Shown here: positions 1 through 6,907 of the stretch, piece after piece
How the letters are laid out: each line of letters starts with the position of its first letter
How positions within the stretch are numbered: position 1 is the first letter of the stretch
Assembly (NCBI GenBank): GCA_002314685.1
Contig: DCHB01000038.1
Coordinates: forward strand, 1 to 29,427
Direction: 5' to 3'
Origin: Clostridiales bacterium UBA1763
Lineage (GTDB): Bacteria > Bacillota > Clostridia > Oscillospirales > Oscillospiraceae
DNA length: 29,427 bases
Made by a program: the position numbers and the translations under genes
The notes under the pieces: model-generated
The model's database searches: none
What the model saw: only the letters and a program-made list of their open reading frames with translations
What the model was told of the DNA's origin: nothing

Positions 1-58
1 TACATTATCTAATTTTCAAGGTACACTTTTACCTACCGCTCTCGCGGTGAGCTTTTTT
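1..58 (-). other. Probable 5' leader of a stable-RNA (rRNA-type) transcript
   Basis: Read leftward from P2, the sequence holds a hairpin of ACCGC and GCGGT arms closed by a GAGA (GNRA) tetraloop at 48-35. It then has a CCTTGAAAATTAGATA-like stretch at 25-5. Short TTGAAAA-type motifs of this kind occur in pre-16S leaders of Firmicutes. No mature rRNA or tRNA lies inside the window, so this is a context-based call. Confidence 0.45.
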
Positions 59-87
59 ACTTTAGCACATTGAGCATACTTTGTCAA
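59..87 (-). promoter_or_regulatory. Downstream tandem promoter (P2) of a leftward stable-RNA operon
   Basis: On the minus strand TTGACA (87-82), a 17-base spacer and TAAAGT (64-59) form a near-consensus sigma-A promoter. It is preceded by an A-rich box, CAAAAAAGTTAGAAAAAGT, almost identical to the one before P1, suggesting duplication of the whole promoter. Transcription would run out of the window to the left. Confidence 0.7.
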
Positions 88-161
88 GAACTTTTTCTAA
101 CTTTTTTGCAGTTTTTCAAAGTTCTTTTACAGTATTTCGTCCTATGCCGAAGTGCTTTGTT

Positions 162-190
162 AGAATAGCACTCAAATCGACCTTTGTCAA
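162..190 (-). promoter_or_regulatory. Upstream tandem promoter (P1) of a leftward stable-RNA operon
   Basis: On the minus strand TTGACA (190-185) is followed after exactly 17 bases by TATTCT (167-162). An A-rich stretch lies directly upstream and resembles an UP element. The same A-rich box recurs before a second promoter about 100 bases downstream. Strong tandem sigma-A promoters with UP elements are typical of Firmicute rRNA operons. No gene follows inside the window, so the assignment to an rRNA operon is inferred. Confidence 0.7.
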
Positions 191-294
191 TACTTTTCCT
201 TAACTTTTTTGCTTCTTTTTTGATACTTTTTGAGGGCTTCAAAATCTTGTGTTTTTAAGCTTATTTGAGTACCAAATCTGCCGCAAAAAATTAC

Positions 295-792
295 TCACTT
301 AAGTATGCTGATATTAAGGCTTCCAACTATGGGAAGCGGTGTTTTTGACTTTGCTACGGCGTTCTTCGCGCCCATAAATGACAAGAGCATAATTGCCGTT
401 GCACCGAGTCTCTTTATTATGCCGCCGACGACGGGAATTTTGCCTGCCATGTTGTTCAGCATCGAGCAAGCAAATAGTATGCACGCCTGGTTTGCATGGT
501 ATGCAACGAGCTCGTTATCCTTATTCTTCAGATATGTATAAATGAACATCGGTCCGAGGTATCCTGCCGCGGCAGTCCAGCCTGAATTATCGTGCTCAAA
601 TCCCTGCGAGTCCTTCGGAAACTCGTTGACCATTGTATCCATTACCTGCTGGAGATAGTTTATATACGGATTATCCTTTGGGAACAAATCCTCAAACATA
701 TTTCCTTCTGTTTTTTCGGGCTTCCAGCCGCAGGCGAGGCATATTGTTCCGCCTTCGGGTATGTACGCTCCGCAATTCGGGCAATTACTCAT
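295..792 (-). CDS. Zinc-ribbon protein with C-terminal DUF4870-like membrane region
   Basis: The 165-residue product starts with a zinc ribbon: C4, C7, C18 and C21 form two CxxC knuckles. A charged linker follows. From about residue 80 there is a hydrophobic region, and its YHANQ segment just before a helix resembles the HARQ motif of DUF4870/Tic20-like small membrane proteins. No enzyme motif is visible. Such proteins are common in Firmicutes and their role is unknown. It lies downstream of sleB in the same direction, and a possible promoter overlaps the end of sleB. The ribosome-binding site is weak (AGGACGG). Intact and of plausible length for the family; the functional assignment is no more than a domain description. 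Confidence 0.75.
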   Translation of the reverse strand: MSNCPNCGAYIPEGGTICLACGWKPEKTEGNMFEDLFPKDNPYINYLQQVMDTMVNEFPKDSQGFEHDNSGWTAAAGYLGPMFIYTYLKNKDNELVAYHANQACILFACSMLNNMAGKIPVVGGIIKRLGATAIMLLSFMGAKNAVAKSKTPLPIVGSLNISILK

Positions 793-844
793 AATCTTTA
801 CCGTCCTATGTACGGCGGTTTTGCCGCCTTGGTGTGTGCGTTAT

Positions 845-873
845 ATTTTATATTTATGCTTCTTAATAGTCAA
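845..873 (-). promoter_or_regulatory. Candidate promoter for the zinc-ribbon gene
   Basis: On the minus strand TTGACT (873-868), a 17-base spacer and TAAAAT (850-845) precede the zinc-ribbon gene by about 50 bases. The -35 box overlaps the sleB stop codon, so the downstream gene can be expressed separately from sleB. Confidence 0.5.
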
Positions 874-1538
874 GCGCAAAATCTGTGATTTCCTATTACA
901 AGCAACACGGGGCGTGACCATATCCACGAGCTTGTTGCTGTTGCGGGGTTAAAATAGTATATTGCGCCGCCCGTCGGGTCTGTTCCGCTTAACGCCTCCT
1001 TTGCCGCCTTATACGCACTGTCGGTTATCGGTTGATTAAACTGTCCGTCATCGAGACAGGAGAAGGCTCCCGACTGATACACAACGCCCGACAGTGTATT
1101 CGGGAATGATGAATGCCTTACTCTGTTCATGACCACCGCGCCGACTGCGACCTGCCCGATATATGGCTCTCCCCTCGCCTCTGCGGATATAAGTCTTGCA
1201 AGCAAATACACATCTCCGCTGCTTGATGAGCTGCTTTGCTTTACATATATGCCCATCGCGGCAAGGGTTTTATCCCCTGCCTGACCGTCAACGGCGAGTT
1301 CGTTTGTTCTTTGAAAATACTTCACCGCATTTTCGGTTTTACTGCCGTATATTCCGTCGATGCTTCCCGTATAATAGCCCCAGCTTTTCAGGCGTGTTTG
1401 AATTTCGGTCACTGTTGCACCGCTTGATCCCTTTTTATACAGCGCCGCATCAGCCGACTGTGCAAGGGCAATAATAAGGATATTGACGGCAAAGATAAGT
1501 GCCACTGCCAATATAAGCTTCTTCCTCTTTATACTCAC
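870..1538 (-). CDS. sleB: Spore cortex-lytic/cell wall hydrolase, SleB type
   Basis: This 222-residue protein has an N-terminal hydrophobic signal (about 8-32), a peptidoglycan-binding type 1 domain (about 36-95, with the TEIQTRLKSWGYY and DGIYGSKTENAVKYFQ motifs), a serine-rich linker (102-107) and a C-terminal SleB/Hydrolase_2 domain. The predicted catalytic glutamate is E120 in SAEARGE. The C-terminal IWSRP and IGNHRFC segments are typical of the family. SleB is a lytic transglycosylase that degrades muramic-delta-lactam cortex peptidoglycan during spore germination; vegetative homologues (CwlJ/SleB-like) also occur. The start is GTG, supported by GGAG nine bases upstream. It implies a spore-forming ancestry but does not prove sporulation. 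Confidence 0.9.
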   Translation of the reverse strand: MSIKRKKLILAVALIFAVNILIIALAQSADAALYKKGSSGATVTEIQTRLKSWGYYTGSIDGIYGSKTENAVKYFQRTNELAVDGQAGDKTLAAMGIYVKQSSSSSSGDVYLLARLISAEARGEPYIGQVAVGAVVMNRVRHSSFPNTLSGVVYQSGAFSCLDDGQFNQPITDSAYKAAKEALSGTDPTGGAIYYFNPATATSSWIWSRPVLLVIGNHRFCA

Positions 1539-1591
1539 GCAAAATCACTCCATGTTTTTCGTATAGCTTTTGCGGAAATAAAATGCTTATA

Positions 1592-1632
1592 CATGAAAAA
1601 ACTGCCTGAACGAAAATCGTTCAGGCAGTTTT
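1592..1632 (-). terminator. Intrinsic terminator of the rnf operon
   Basis: A perfect 16-bp stem pairs 1598-1613 with 1617-1632 around a 3-base loop. On the minus strand it is followed by a run of Ts (complement of 1596-1601). It lies 15 bases past the rnfB stop codon. Confidence 0.9.
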
Positions 1633-1646
1633 GAAATTAAAAATAA

Positions 1647-2447
1647 TCAGATCTTGTACTGGAACTTGATTATGTGGCGCGGGCAGATGTCGGCGCAGTG
1701 ACCGCACTGTACGCACTTGGAAATATCGATCATCGCAAGGTTGTCTGTTACAACAATTGCATCTGCGGGGCATTCGCGCTGGCACTTCATGCAGCCGATA
1801 CAGCCTGCTTCGCAGATTTTGTTGACAGCGGCGCCCTTGTCGTGGCTTGAGCAAGCGACTTCGACGAACTGATCATAGCGGACGAGCTTGACGATCTTCT
1901 TGGGGCAGGCGTCAACACAAGCGCCACAGCCGACGCACTGTTCACGGTCAACCTTTGCAACACCGTCAACTATCTTCATGGCGCCGAACTGGCAGGCATC
2001 GGCACAGTTGCCCAGACCGATACAGGCAAAGCGGCAATCCATGTTGCTCTTACCGCCGAACAGCATTGCTGCCTGGCAGTTCTTGGGTCCGTCGTAGTTA
2101 AAGCGCTTAACAGCGTGTCCCTCGGTGCCTGAGCAGGGTACGAATGCAACCATTTTGACTGCTTCGCCTGCGGCAACGCCCATAATCTCAGCGATTTTTT
2201 CTGCTGCTTCGGGACCTGCGGCAACACACTTATTGACAGGTGCTTCGCCATTTGCAACTGCGGCGGCATAGCCGTCACAGCCGGGGAAGCCACAGCCGCC
2301 GCAGTTTGCGCCTGCGAGACACTCGCGGACAGCAGCCTGCTTGGGGTCAACTTCAACTGCAAAAACCTTGGATGCGATTGCGAGGATGGCGCCGAATACA
2401 GCACCGAGAATGCCGAGGATGGCAATAGCGTAAATTACATATGTCAT
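1647..2447 (-). CDS. rnfB: Rnf electron transport complex subunit B (ferredoxin-type Fe-S protein)
   Basis: RnfB accepts electrons from reduced ferredoxin and passes them into the membrane-bound Rnf complex. The 266-residue protein has one N-terminal membrane helix (about 3-28). Then comes the characteristic CLAGANCGGCGFPGC cluster motif (about 43-57), followed by several CxxCxxCxxxC motifs: one degenerate-looking set near 137-151 and three clear ferredoxin-type sets (CVGCGACVDACP, CIGCMKCQRECP and CVQCGHCADICP). This number of clusters is typical of clostridial RnfB, which is longer than the proteobacterial form. It is the last gene of the rnfCDGEAB operon, 15 bases after rnfA, and is followed by a strong terminator. 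Confidence 0.97.
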   Translation of the reverse strand: MTYVIYAIAILGILGAVFGAILAIASKVFAVEVDPKQAAVRECLAGANCGGCGFPGCDGYAAAVANGEAPVNKCVAAGPEAAEKIAEIMGVAAGEAVKMVAFVPCSGTEGHAVKRFNYDGPKNCQAAMLFGGKSNMDCRFACIGLGNCADACQFGAMKIVDGVAKVDREQCVGCGACVDACPKKIVKLVRYDQFVEVACSSHDKGAAVNKICEAGCIGCMKCQRECPADAIVVTDNLAMIDISKCVQCGHCADICPRHIIKFQYKI

Positions 2448-2462
2448 TACATTGCCCTCCTA

Positions 2463-3071
2463 TCAGAATATCTTCATGCCGCTGAAGCCCATGAATGCAA
2501 GAGCAAGCAGGGATGCGGTTACAAGACAGATCGGGAAGCCTTCAAAGCTTTCAGGATACTCAGCGAACTGAACGCGCTCACGGACGGATGCGAACAGTAC
2601 GATTGCAAGCAGGAAGCCGAGGCCGCCGGTGATACCGTAAACTGTGGACTCGATGAAGTTGTAGCTGTTCTGAACGTTAAGAAGAACAACGCCGAGAACT
2701 GCGCAGTTGGTAGTGATAAGGGGAAGATAGATACCAAGTGCGGAGTACAGGGAGGGGATTGCCTTCTTGAGGAACATCTCAACGAACTGTACGAGTGCGG
2801 CGATTACGAGGATGAAGGTCAGAGTCTGCAGGAAGCTCAGGTCAACGCCGAAGATGCTGGTTTCAGCAACGAGTATGTAGGTGTTGATAAGTGAGCAGAT
2901 TGCAGAAGCGAGACCCATAACGAAGGTAACTGCGAGGCCCATGCCGACTGCAGTGTCAACCTTCGAGGAGCAGCCCAGGAACGGGCAGCAGCCGAGGAAC
3001 TGGGAGAAGATAAAGTTATTTATCAGAATTGCACCCAGAGAAATGGACAGAATACTTGTTAACAGACCCAT
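2463..3071 (-). CDS. rnfA: Rnf complex membrane subunit A
   Basis: RnfA is one of two paralogous multi-helix membrane subunits (with RnfE) that form the ion-conducting, Fe-S-carrying core of Rnf. The 202-residue protein has six predicted helices. It carries the family signature near the N-terminus, where the Cys in FSQFLGCCPFLGCS is associated with the intramembrane Fe-S cluster, and a second conserved TTNCAVLG segment near residue 110. Its start overlaps the rnfE stop region directly (shared base 3071), indicating translational coupling. Length matches the family. Confidence 0.97.
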   Translation of the reverse strand: MGLLTSILSISLGAILINNFIFSQFLGCCPFLGCSSKVDTAVGMGLAVTFVMGLASAICSLINTYILVAETSIFGVDLSFLQTLTFILVIAALVQFVEMFLKKAIPSLYSALGIYLPLITTNCAVLGVVLLNVQNSYNFIESTVYGITGGLGFLLAIVLFASVRERVQFAEYPESFEGFPICLVTASLLALAFMGFSGMKIF

Positions 3072-3715
3072 TACTTATCTTCCTCCTTTGCTTTCTTTTC
3101 CTTTGACTTACGCAGAGCATACTGCATAAGTGCAATCAGGCAGCCCAGAGTGAGGAAGCCGCCGAAGGGCATGGTGAGAATCATTGCACCCTGGAAGTTG
3201 GAGCCGAACAGTGCGATACCGTCGCCGCCATTGAGGATGCCGCCGCCGAAGGTGCCCTTGCCGAGCAGCTCACGGATGATGCACATTACGCAAAGAACTA
3301 CGGTGTAGCCTAGGCCCTGGAAGATACCGTCGAGTGCGGATGCCGCGACGGAGTTCTTAGCCGCAAAAGCTTCGGCACGGCCGATGATGATGCAGTTAAC
3401 AACGATCAGGGGAATGAAAACACCGAGAGATTCGCTCAGTGCGGGGATATATGCTTTAAGAACGTAGTCAACGATAGTAACGAAGCCTGCGATGATGACA
3501 ACGAAAACTGCGATACGGATATCGTTGGGGATTACCTTACGCATTGCGGAGATAACTACGTTACAACAGGTCAGAATGACCAGAACGGAAATGCCCATAC
3601 CGATGCCGTTGAAGAGGCTTGTGGTGATTGCCATGGTAGAGCACATACCGAGAAGCTGAACAAGAACGGGGTTATTGGTGATAAGGCCGTCCTTAAACTG
3701 TTTTTTCACATTCAT
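3071..3715 (-). CDS. rnfE: Rnf complex membrane subunit E
   Basis: RnfE is the paralogue of RnfA. The 214-residue protein has six predicted helices, an N-terminal FKDGLITNNPVLVQLLGMCSTMA signature (quoted in part: NNPVLVQLLGMC) and the repeat-related VVNCIIIGRAEAFA segment near residue 105. The cysteines in these two halves are the expected ligands of the shared intramembrane cluster. The C-terminus is lysine-rich and cytosolic. It lies between rnfG (13-base gap) and rnfA (overlap), in the order seen in Clostridia. Confidence 0.96.
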   Translation of the reverse strand: MNVKKQFKDGLITNNPVLVQLLGMCSTMAITTSLFNGIGMGISVLVILTCCNVVISAMRKVIPNDIRIAVFVVIIAGFVTIVDYVLKAYIPALSESLGVFIPLIVVNCIIIGRAEAFAAKNSVAASALDGIFQGLGYTVVLCVMCIIRELLGKGTFGGGILNGGDGIALFGSNFQGAMILTMPFGGFLTLGCLIALMQYALRKSKEKKAKEEDK

Positions 3716-3728
3716 TTCGACAACCTCC

Positions 3729-4289
3729 TTAACCCATATTCATGACATAATCAATTGCGGCGGCTGCCGAATTGGTTACTGCCTTAGATGTAATTGTTGC
3801 GCCTGTGATAGCCTCAACAGTGCCGCCCTGCTTGGTGATGTGGATAGCGGTTGTATCACAGCCGACGAGTTGGTCCTTGAAGAAGGGCTTGCTTGCCTCA
3901 GCGCCGAGACCTGAGGTCTCAGAGCTTGCGATTATTGCTATACCTGTGCAGGTGCCTGTCTCGGAATCAACGCCGACTGCCATGCTGATTGTGCCCTGGG
4001 AGCCGACAGCGCTTGTCTCGACGACATAGGTCTTGCCGTCGTCTGCGGGAGTTACGCTTACGAGTGTGACGGAGTTGCCGCTGTTGTCAACGGTTTCGCC
4101 TATTGCCTCGGAAGCGGTGGGATCTGCGGCTACACCCTCGGGAAGAACCTCTGAGTAAGCCTTTGCAGTTGTTGCTGCATTGTTTGCGTCAATGGTGGGC
4201 TTGGTGACAACATATATGCCGCCGAGAACACCTGCAACGATTGCGGAAACAAGGAACAAAATAAGTGCGAGTTTAACTATCTTATTCAT
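3729..4289 (-). CDS. rnfG: Rnf complex FMN-binding subunit G
   Basis: RnfG carries a covalently bound FMN on the outer face of the membrane. The 186-residue protein has an N-terminal anchor helix (about 6-28) and an FMN-binding domain. The flavinylation motif TGATITS is at about 162-168, with T165 as the expected phosphoester attachment residue. Flavin attachment requires the ApbE transferase, which is not encoded in this window. Start and stop overlap neighbouring genes closely: the rnfD stop overlaps the rnfG start by 4 bases. Confidence 0.95.
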   Translation of the reverse strand: MNKIVKLALILFLVSAIVAGVLGGIYVVTKPTIDANNAATTAKAYSEVLPEGVAADPTASEAIGETVDNSGNSVTLVSVTPADDGKTYVVETSAVGSQGTISMAVGVDSETGTCTGIAIIASSETSGLGAEASKPFFKDQLVGCDTTAIHITKQGGTVEAITGATITSKAVTNSAAAAIDYVMNMG

Positions 4290-5299
4290 GCCTTCGCCTC
4301 CTTTGCTGCCTTCTTTGCCGCCTTGATGTCTTCCTTAGTTACGCCGAACTGTCTGTTGCGGAAGCCCTTATCAATTGCCCATGCGCACAGGTTCATGATG
4401 AGGATTGCGTAAGAGACGCCTTCGGGGAAGGAGCCAAAGTAGCGGATGAGAACGGTAAGAGCACCACAGCCGAAGCCGTACAGCAGCTTGCCGTTGAGGG
4501 ATGTCGGGCAGGAGGAATAATCGGTTGCCATGAAGATAGCGCCGAGCATCAGACCGCCGGACAGGAGGTTGTAAACCATGAACTCAACATTGGAGTAGCC
4601 CTCGTGACCGAAGATAAGGGTCAGGACTGCAACAGTGCCGATGAAGGATACGGGAACACGCCAGCTTATTACCTTGCGGGCAATAAGATAGATGCCGCCG
4701 ACAAGAAGTGCAAGTGCGCTGACCTCGCCGATACAGCCGGAAACATTGCCGATGAAGAGATTGCAGAAGGAGAAGTATTCGGGCATTGCTTCGGTGCCGT
4801 ACAGGTAGGACAGAGGAGTTGCGGCGGAAACGCCGTCAATTCCTGCGAGGCTGTTGGGAACAGTCCATGTCGTCATGATTGCCGCCCAGGAAGCCATCAT
4901 AAATGCACGGCCTGCAAGTGCGGGGTTGACAAAGTTCTTGCCGATGCCGCCGTAAAGCTGCTTTACAACAACAATTGCAAAGAAGGTGCCGACGACCATC
5001 ATCCACCACTGAGCGCTGATCGGGCATACCATTGCAACAAGAACACCTGTTACGCATGCCGACAAATCGCCGATGGTGTCGTGCTTTTTCATGAGCTTGC
5101 GGTATCCCCACTCCCAGAAAACTGCGGAAGCAACGGATACAAGCAGAAGCAGAAGTGCCTTTGCTCCGAACATGAGCACGGAGACTATCATGGCGGGAAC
5201 AAGTGCAATGATTACATCCAGCATTATGCGGGAGGTATCAGTGTTTGTTCTTACCTGAGGCTGGTAGGAAGCGTCAAATGTGTATTCTTTTGTTATCAT
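4286..5299 (-). CDS. rnfD: Rnf complex membrane subunit D (covalent flavin)
   Basis: RnfD is the large membrane subunit of the NQR2/RnfD/RnfE family. The 337-residue protein has about ten hydrophobic segments, an internal NPALAGRAFM motif (about 125-134) and the flavinylation segment DGVSAATPL, with T161 as the likely FMN attachment residue. A charged AAKKAAKEAKA tail ends the protein. The gene overlaps both rnfC and rnfG by 4 bases, so the operon is tightly coupled. Ion specificity (Na+ or H+) cannot be read from the sequence. Confidence 0.96.
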   Translation of the reverse strand: MITKEYTFDASYQPQVRTNTDTSRIMLDVIIALVPAMIVSVLMFGAKALLLLLVSVASAVFWEWGYRKLMKKHDTIGDLSACVTGVLVAMVCPISAQWWMMVVGTFFAIVVVKQLYGGIGKNFVNPALAGRAFMMASWAAIMTTWTVPNSLAGIDGVSAATPLSYLYGTEAMPEYFSFCNLFIGNVSGCIGEVSALALLVGGIYLIARKVISWRVPVSFIGTVAVLTLIFGHEGYSNVEFMVYNLLSGGLMLGAIFMATDYSSCPTSLNGKLLYGFGCGALTVLIRYFGSFPEGVSYAILIMNLCAWAIDKGFRNRQFGVTKEDIKAAKKAAKEAKA

Positions 5300-6651
5300 T
5301 TGTTCTCTGCCTCCTTTGCTGCTGCACGAGCCTTCTCATCTGCCGCCTTCTTAGCAAAGAGGAGCTTTGCGGTCTTGAAGGAGTGAGTAAGCGGCATTCT
5401 GCCGGGGCAGTTGTAGGAGCAGCTGCCGCACTCGAAGCAATCAAGAATATGGTACTTCTTCATGTTCTCGAAGTCACCCTTCTTGAAATACATATACATG
5501 TAAAGCGGTTCAAGTCCCATCGGGCAAACGGTGAGGCACTTGCCGCAGTGGATGCAGGTGGGATTTTCAACCGTCTTATCCTCTTCCTCGGTGAAGAACA
5601 GGATGCCTGCGGTGCCCTTGATATTGACTGCATCGAGGCTTGTTGCGATAAGGCCCATCATGGGTCCGCCGAGAACTATCTTCTTGGGGGTCTTGATGAA
5701 GCCGCCGCACTGCTCTGCAATGTAGCTGAAGGGAGTACCGATACGGCACTGAAGGTTGTAGGGCTTGTTGACAGCGGAGCCGCCGACTGTGAGAATACGC
5801 TCGTAGCAGGGGATGCCGAGATAGCATGCCTTGTAGATTGCGTATGCAGTCTGAGTGCTGATAACATTGCAGCCTACGCCTGCGGGCAGACCGCCGGGCT
5901 TGACCTCACGGTTTGTGATGACCTTAATCTGCATTTTCTCAGCGCCCTGAGGATATTTGACCTCTTCGGGAACAATCTCGACACCGTACTGGGCAGGATT
6001 CTTGGAGTTGAGAAGGTCGATGGCGTCCATCTTATTCTTCTCAATGCCGTAATATGCCTTGTCCAGTCCGCTTGCAATGCGTGCCAGCTCAATACCCTTG
6101 AGCAGCTCTTCGGGATGAAGACGCATTGTCCAGTGGTCGCCGTTGAGGTAAGGCTCACACTCTGCACCGTTTATGATGAGAGTATCGACCTTGCCGAGAC
6201 CGCCGCGGATTTTGAATGCGGTCGGGAACATTGCACCGCCCATGCCGACGATGCCCGCCTCACGCAGTCTGGTGAGGATGGCTTCCTGGTCCTTGAGCTC
6301 TTCTTCTGTAAGAGGAGCCATGTCGGTGCAGGGGGTATCCTGGAAGTCGTTTTCGATTACGACTGCCATGATCATGTCGCCCAGAGGATGGAGTCTGGGT
6401 TCGACTTTGATTACCTTGCCGGATACGGGAGAATGCACAGGTGCAGAAACAGTGGCGGGATTTTCGCCGATTTTCTGTCCCATTGTGACATAATCACCGA
6501 CCGCAACCAGCGGCTGGCAAGGTGCGCCGATGTGCTGTGCCATCGGAACTACAACCTGGGGCGGCGGGGTAATGACGACTACGGGTTCTTCCGGAGCCTT
6601 CATATAGTTGGGATGTACGCCGCCACGGAACTTATAGGGCATTTGCATCAC
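5296..6651 (-). CDS. rnfC: Rnf complex NADH-binding subunit C
   Basis: RnfC is the peripheral NAD(H)- and FMN-binding subunit, where electrons from ferredoxin reach NAD+. The 451-residue protein opens with the RnfC N-terminal motif FRGGVHPNYMK and a barrel-sandwich region (about 35-90). It then has the 51 kDa-like nucleotide/FMN domain with RLREAGIVGMGGAMFPT and INGAECEPYLNGD. Two 4Fe-4S motifs follow near the C-terminus (CIHCGKCLTVCP and CFECGSCSYNCP). It is the first gene of the operon, with an AGAGAGGTG ribosome-binding site and a leader of about 75 bases. A long open frame on the opposite strand is a codon-bias artefact. Confidence 0.97.
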   Translation of the reverse strand: MMQMPYKFRGGVHPNYMKAPEEPVVVITPPPQVVVPMAQHIGAPCQPLVAVGDYVTMGQKIGENPATVSAPVHSPVSGKVIKVEPRLHPLGDMIMAVVIENDFQDTPCTDMAPLTEEELKDQEAILTRLREAGIVGMGGAMFPTAFKIRGGLGKVDTLIINGAECEPYLNGDHWTMRLHPEELLKGIELARIASGLDKAYYGIEKNKMDAIDLLNSKNPAQYGVEIVPEEVKYPQGAEKMQIKVITNREVKPGGLPAGVGCNVISTQTAYAIYKACYLGIPCYERILTVGGSAVNKPYNLQCRIGTPFSYIAEQCGGFIKTPKKIVLGGPMMGLIATSLDAVNIKGTAGILFFTEEEDKTVENPTCIHCGKCLTVCPMGLEPLYMYMYFKKGDFENMKKYHILDCFECGSCSYNCPGRMPLTHSFKTAKLLFAKKAADEKARAAAKEAENK

Positions 6652-6679
6652 CTCTCTATTTTATGACATCCTTAAATAT

Positions 6680-6694
6680 AACATAAACTATGTT
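6680..6694. promoter_or_regulatory. 15-bp palindrome in the rnf operon leader
   Basis: AACATA and TATGTT arms flank a 3-base spacer. The site lies between the predicted rnfC transcription start (about 6727) and the rnfC start codon. Size and symmetry fit an operator or a small hairpin. It does not match the Rex redox-operator consensus, and no regulator is identified. Confidence 0.35.
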
Positions 6695-6733
6695 TTGTGT
6701 CTATAATCAATGACTCGATTTTTAGCATTTTTT

Positions 6734-6761
6734 CGTATATTTTAGCCCGAAATCCTGTCAA
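6734..6761 (-). promoter_or_regulatory. Promoter of the rnf operon
   Basis: On the minus strand TTGACA (6761-6756) is followed after 16 bases by TATACG (6739-6734). This predicts a transcript start near 6727 and a 5' leader of about 75 bases before rnfC. Confidence 0.6.
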
Positions 6762-6847
6762 ATGATTAACAATTGTGTGCAAAATAACGCAAAAAACGAA
6801 CTACCATACATATTTTATATATATTTACTGTTTATCTAATTTGGGGC

Positions 6848-6876
6848 TTATCAAATTCAATTATATGCTGTATAAT
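6848..6876 (+). promoter_or_regulatory. Promoter of the GH2 glycosidase gene
   Basis: TTATCA (6848-6853), a 17-base spacer and a perfect TATAAT (6871-6876) predict a start near 6883, about 25 bases before the ATG at 6908. The earlier in-frame ATG at 6890 would lie almost on the transcript start. Confidence 0.65.
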
Positions 6877-6907
6877 TTATATATATTAAATGTATGGAGG
6901 AAAAGCC

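Noticed and set aside
1539..1600. Sporulation sigma-G or sigma-E promoter before sleB
   Set aside because: A GTATA and a CTATACGAA-like stretch are present but about 21 bases apart, too far for the usual spacing, so no promoter is called.
4604..5386. Open frame of 260 codons antisense to rnfD
   Set aside because: It is a shadow of rnfD, with composition explained by reverse-complemented membrane-protein codons.
5245..6666. Open frame of 473 codons on the plus strand, antisense to rnfC
   Set aside because: It lies exactly over rnfC, which has full family motifs. Low use of TTA, CTA and TCA codons in rnfC keeps stops out of the opposite strand. The antisense product has no recognisable domain and no ribosome-binding site or promoter.
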